Assembly (NCBI GenBank): GCA_954871525.1 | Contig: OX940872.1 | Coordinates: 8,455,180 to 8,519,179, forward strand | Source: Parietaria judaica | Lineage: Eukaryota > Streptophyta > Magnoliopsida > Rosales > Urticaceae | Direction of reading: 5' to 3' | Length of the DNA: 64,000 nt | In this document: positions 60,043 to 64,000 of the stretch, one piece after another | Numbering within the stretch: the stretch's first letter is position 1 | How the letters are laid out: each line of letters begins with the position of its first letter | Notes under the pieces: model-generated | The model's input: the letters and a program-made list of their open reading frames with translations, nothing else | Told to the model about the DNA's origin: nothing | Databases searched by the model: none | Program-made: the position numbers and the translations under genes

Positions 60043-63000
60043 AACAATACGCTTTTACCTACTAAGGAGCATCTTTTGGAGGAGCATGTTTTGCTTTTCC
60101 CGTTACTAGAGTTGTCATTGATGAACAAAAGGGTAAATAGGTAATCTGTTATTCATGTAACAGCTGTGGCATATATACCACGAGTTTTCAAACTGATCAA
60201 GTGACTTGGCACAATAAAAACAGAGTAGAGTAACTACGAAGTGACTTGAGAATTTAGCATGATTAGATCAAAGCATTGGGAATTCTAATTTTCATAGTTT
60301 TTTTTTTATTTCTTTTATTAATTGTCACAAAGAAGTGGTACATTAAAAAAAAATTATTCGCACAAATTTTTTAATTAAGTCTTTTAAATTGCAATTACGT
60401 TTTAAATGTATGATATCAAAAAGTCTTTGAGTCTTCATTTGGTTATCGTTGAAGGTATATAAGGTAGGCGATACGTTGCTTGCAGTAAAGTGAGTAAATT
60501 TGTGTAAAAAAATAATGAGGGTAATGTTTCAAGTAAATTTATAGTTTTTCTATGCCCCATAAATAGGTTAGTTTTCATAGGGTTTTTTAGCATAAAGTGA
60601 GTGAGTTTTTTTTACCATGTTTTGTGCCCTGTTATATATTCTCCTTAAATTAGTAGTTTCAATTCAACTATGTTCATCATTTATTTTATATGTTCATCGA
60701 TTTTCTTAATAGAAATTATGGCTTTTCTTGGCTTCAAGTTGAGATTCTTCTATTAAGGCTTTTCTTGGCTTCAAGTTGAGATTTTTGTGTATTTACTGTT
60801 TTTTTTCTTTTTCACTTTGGTTTCATGAAGGCTAACGCAAAAATGGAAATCTTTATTCTTACACGAAGAGGACGCATCAACAAGCTCAAGGAAATGGCTT
60901 TTCGTAGCAATAATCTCTATTGTTACGCGAAGAAGACGCATCAACAAGCTCAAAGCAACGGCTTTTCGTAACAATATTGCACCTCAAAAGATATATTTAG
61001 GTTAAAAAAATTTAACAATTCTTCATCATTTATAACATTAGTGTTATTTTGCTATGTTTTCTTTGGTTCGTTTTCTGTAATTTTGCATTTATTTTTTCTT
61101 CTGTCGCCAAACAACAAAAAAGCTGATCGAAAGACAGTCTCCGACTCTTTACAATGAACAAATATTCATGGTATAAACAATAGAGGTAAAATTGTCTTTT
61201 CCACCATCAATTGCATGCACACAAAACGCTTCTATTGTATAATCATGTAATTAATTAATTATATGAATGTATCTCATTAGTTACATTGAATTAAAGTATA
61301 AAAAGTCACTAAATTTTTAAGTTGTTTGACAAACTCATATAATGCAAGTTTGCAACTGACATGATTTTTTTTCCTCTATCTCTTTATAATATTTTTACAA
61401 TGGCTTTCATCGGTAGTTTTTTGTTTTAGTTGTGAATTTTAGGTTATTCGATGATTATTATTATTATATATAAATTATTAGTTATTCCTCTTTGTAGTAG
61501 GTTTACAATTGGGGGATGTCAAATATTCTTTACAATATAAATTAATTTTTTCTTTCTCATTTCTTAATTCTTACAGTGACTATCATTTCTTTTTGTTTAC
61601 ATTTATATGAGAAGTTACATATTACAAATTTTATTTCATGGGACACTGTTAACAAAAGATGAAATTAAATCTACCACATTTCATGGGGAGTTTACATCAC
61701 TCAAAAAATTAAGTAAGTGTAAAGTTTGTTGTGGAGAAAAATATTTCGACCAGATATAGTTTAAAAAGATTTTTTTATATATATTTTAATATTTTAAGAG
61801 TTTATAATTTTTTTTTATTCATGCAATGTAAAAGCATGAGAATTGAGATTTTTTTAGAATTTATAATTTTTTGATATATACTATATATATAATAGAATTT
61901 AATAACTAATGCATTTACATAATTAAAAGAAATACACACATAATAGAATTATTGATTCATCATGTAATTGGAATTCATGCTTCTTTCCAATTCAATGTTG
62001 TTATTGGCTTTTAGTGCAATAATTAAGTAATTAATGCCTTTTAGTATTACCCTTATAAATACATGCAAATTCTATAACATATCCAATGAATTTCATAAGA
62101 CAAATTCCCTACTCTTATAAATACATGCAAAATTATATAACGAGGACTAATTCGAAATCCAATTACAATTTATATGCGTGCAAATTTAGCAAAAAACCAC
62201 AGGAGGGCCAATCCTACATGCAGTAGCTCCACAATTCGATGACCGGCAAACGCTGAAATTATGACAGACAGCCCCCGACAACACGATGATGACCTACCCC
62301 GGGGCCTCAACAAGTGCAACTCGGCGACCACCGAAGAACTTGACAACCTCCCATCGCACAACAACTCTAATTTTCTATTTTCCTTTCTAAATCTATCGAT
62401 GTTGGCTATCGTAACCGGTGGACCAACATGCAATGGTGAACTCACTCTCGGGGTTGGTATTGACGGCTTTTGTACCCAATAATTTCAAGAAACTCGGACA
62501 AGATGGTGATAAAATATGAAATACAATATCTTTTTATTTAAAGATATGTTTGCTTCTTTTACGTTCTTCATTTATATTGTGTATTACCAACTAAGAACAA
62601 TAATATATTTATGGATCAAAGTTGTCTATTATTAAAAGCTTTGGAGAGAATGAGAAGGGTAGAACACTCGGGAAGTAAATAGTTTTTACCTCCGAGAGAA
62701 GAATGACATGTTTTCAACATTAGTATTTGAAACAGTTTTGAATAAAGCTCACACATTTTAGTGTCGTTGTTTTTAAATTTAATAATTAAGTTAAAAGAAA
62801 AGAGTCCCACACGAGATTTGTAGAGATATTATACAAAGTAAAGTATAACACACTTGTAATAAAAGAAAAGTCCCATATTGACATTGTAAAGAAATTGTTA
62901 CTAAGAGTCTATTTATAAATAATGTATGATGAGTCGTATTGAAATGCAATTTGGTTAAGGTTAAGCATATTATTATGGATTTAGTAAAAAAATTATATTA

Positions 63001-64000
63001 TTACTTATTAGAATGAATCTAGATCCAAGATAACAAATATTGTTTTTGTTTTTAAATTCAGTTAAATCCTTGTATATCTTTCTTCTTTAATACTGCTCGA
63101 GTTTCCAAGATCTTCAAGAACCTCATCATTGTTTGTAGACTTGCAAATTTTGCTATAGCGGCTCAACCAAAATCAACTGTTTTTTGTTACGTTTTTTTAT
63201 ATAATAAATATATACCGCGAGTAAAAAAAAAAAAGTAAAATATGTTAGTACTTTCATGTTTCAATCTTCTTTTTTTTTTTAGTTTCAAATTTTATCAAGG
63301 GGACTAAGTTACTAGACAGGGCACAACAAGCATAGATGAGCATTTTGCGGTCGAAGTTTCGGCCCTCTGTCTCAGTTCTGTTTTTCTCTTGAAAACCAGA
63401 TTTTTTTTTATTTTTTTTTTTGTAGAAATGATGTATACAAATAAAAAAAAAGGTCAAATGTAACAACTTATGAAAGTCATATATAGTAGAATCAAATTAT
63501 TTTAGTAAGAAATTTCACACTTAAAAAGTTTGGAGAGAGTCTGACAGAACTGCAATAATGCCCTTAAAAAAAGGGAATCGGAGGAACTCACTACCTTATT
63601 AAGTGAGGGAGAAATAGTTACGAAAAATGCTCCTAAGGAGATAAAACTGAAAATTCTCTTTCCTCTATTTTATTATTAGTAGACTGCACAACGCTTCGTA
63701 GGGTGGCGATGAAATACAAGATATAACCGGTAATTGTGGATGAACATATAGCTTTACTAAGTTTGTCCTTTTCTCTCATACTTTATTTTCCGTTGACCTC
63801 GTTCTTTTTGCACAAAATTTAAGAGAAGAAAAACACTAATAAATAATTTATAAATAACCGTAAATATCACTGAAAACATATATATGTGGTTTTTCCCCGC
63901 TTATTTCACTTGATTCATGTTCAATACATGTAAATTGACTTCATTTTTTTAATTAAGTTAAATCAAATACTATGTCTATTTTTATTAATAATGTGTAAAA
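60043..64000. other. AT-rich intergenic DNA downstream of EIF3B
   Basis: Nearly 4 kb without a gene I can support. It begins with the EIF3B 3' untranslated region. A GC-richer patch at about 62210-62420 has open frames on both strands (for example 62170-62445 minus) without family resemblance; it may be a captured fragment. The tandem duplications at 60718-60975 are listed separately. The rest is homopolymer-rich AT sequence. Confidence 0.55.
60718..60975. repeat. Two adjacent tandem duplications
   Basis: First, ggcttttcttggcttcaagt plus tgagatt occurs twice (about 60720-60747 and 60758-60784). Second, a unit of about 65 bp containing gacgcatcaacaagctcaa and ggcttttcgta occurs twice (about 60865-60915 and 60928-60975). 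These are local duplications in intergenic DNA. Confidence 0.8.

Overview
This is nuclear DNA from a flowering plant, most likely a eudicot, although no species can be read from it. The evidence is AT-rich intergenic DNA, short GT-AG introns, plant-type genes (an anther bHLH factor, organellar GatC) and plant transposon lineages (Tat/Retand and Tekay/Del Ty3-gypsy, Mutator-like, hAT-like). Five host genes could be rebuilt exon by exon with every splice junction in frame: GATC (organellar Glu-tRNA(Gln) amidotransferase subunit C, minus), SRPRA (SRP receptor alpha, minus), a bHLH10/89/91-type tapetal transcription factor (minus), YIF1 (Golgi/ER vesicle protein, minus) and EIF3B (plus). They are unrelated housekeeping or developmental genes and form no operon or pathway. 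They are islands in transposon-derived DNA.

Layout. 1-14.3 kb is a very large imperfect palindrome: a left arm (1 to about 5.48 kb, running off the window start) and a right arm (about 9.63-14.30 kb) around a 4.1-kb loop that holds the intact GATC gene. 14.3-18.0 kb holds decayed repeats: a 1.1-kb TIR element with a minisatellite built on GTTACAAAAGTGTAAC, then a third copy of a piece of the palindrome arm joined directly to a 205-bp fragment of 25S rRNA. 18.2-22.3 kb is SRPRA, with a 290-bp hAT-like element (8-bp TSD) in one intron. 24.3-27.9 kb is the bHLH gene, whose first intron carries a 987-bp fold-back Mutator-like element (9-bp TSD). 28.59-41.32 kb is a young 12.7-kb Tat/Retand retrotransposon (two 725-bp LTRs with 3 mismatches, TSD GTTAC). 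Its gag-pol frame is broken by stops, and it carries a long antisense ORF and a 43-bp tandem array between pol and the 3' LTR. 42.4-43.8 kb is YIF1. 44.95-46.37 kb is a Pack-MULE with a captured 40S ribosomal protein S2 fragment and a 12-bp TSD. 47.14-47.65 kb is a hAT-like MITE. 48.14-56.25 kb is a Tekay/Del chromovirus-type element (2.14-kb LTRs, TSD TTGTT) with a heavily decayed interior. 56.86-60.04 kb is EIF3B, including a GC-AG intron. 60-64 kb is AT-rich with no gene I can support.

The most unusual points are: the palindrome with an intact gene in its loop; one Mutator TIR family that recurs at the inner palindrome, in two short elements and on the Pack-MULE; the antisense coding region of the Tat element; the fusion of a palindrome fragment to rDNA; and two very young LTR elements 0.6-0.7 kb upstream of host genes. 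All similarities were judged by eye from the sequence, and no database search was run.
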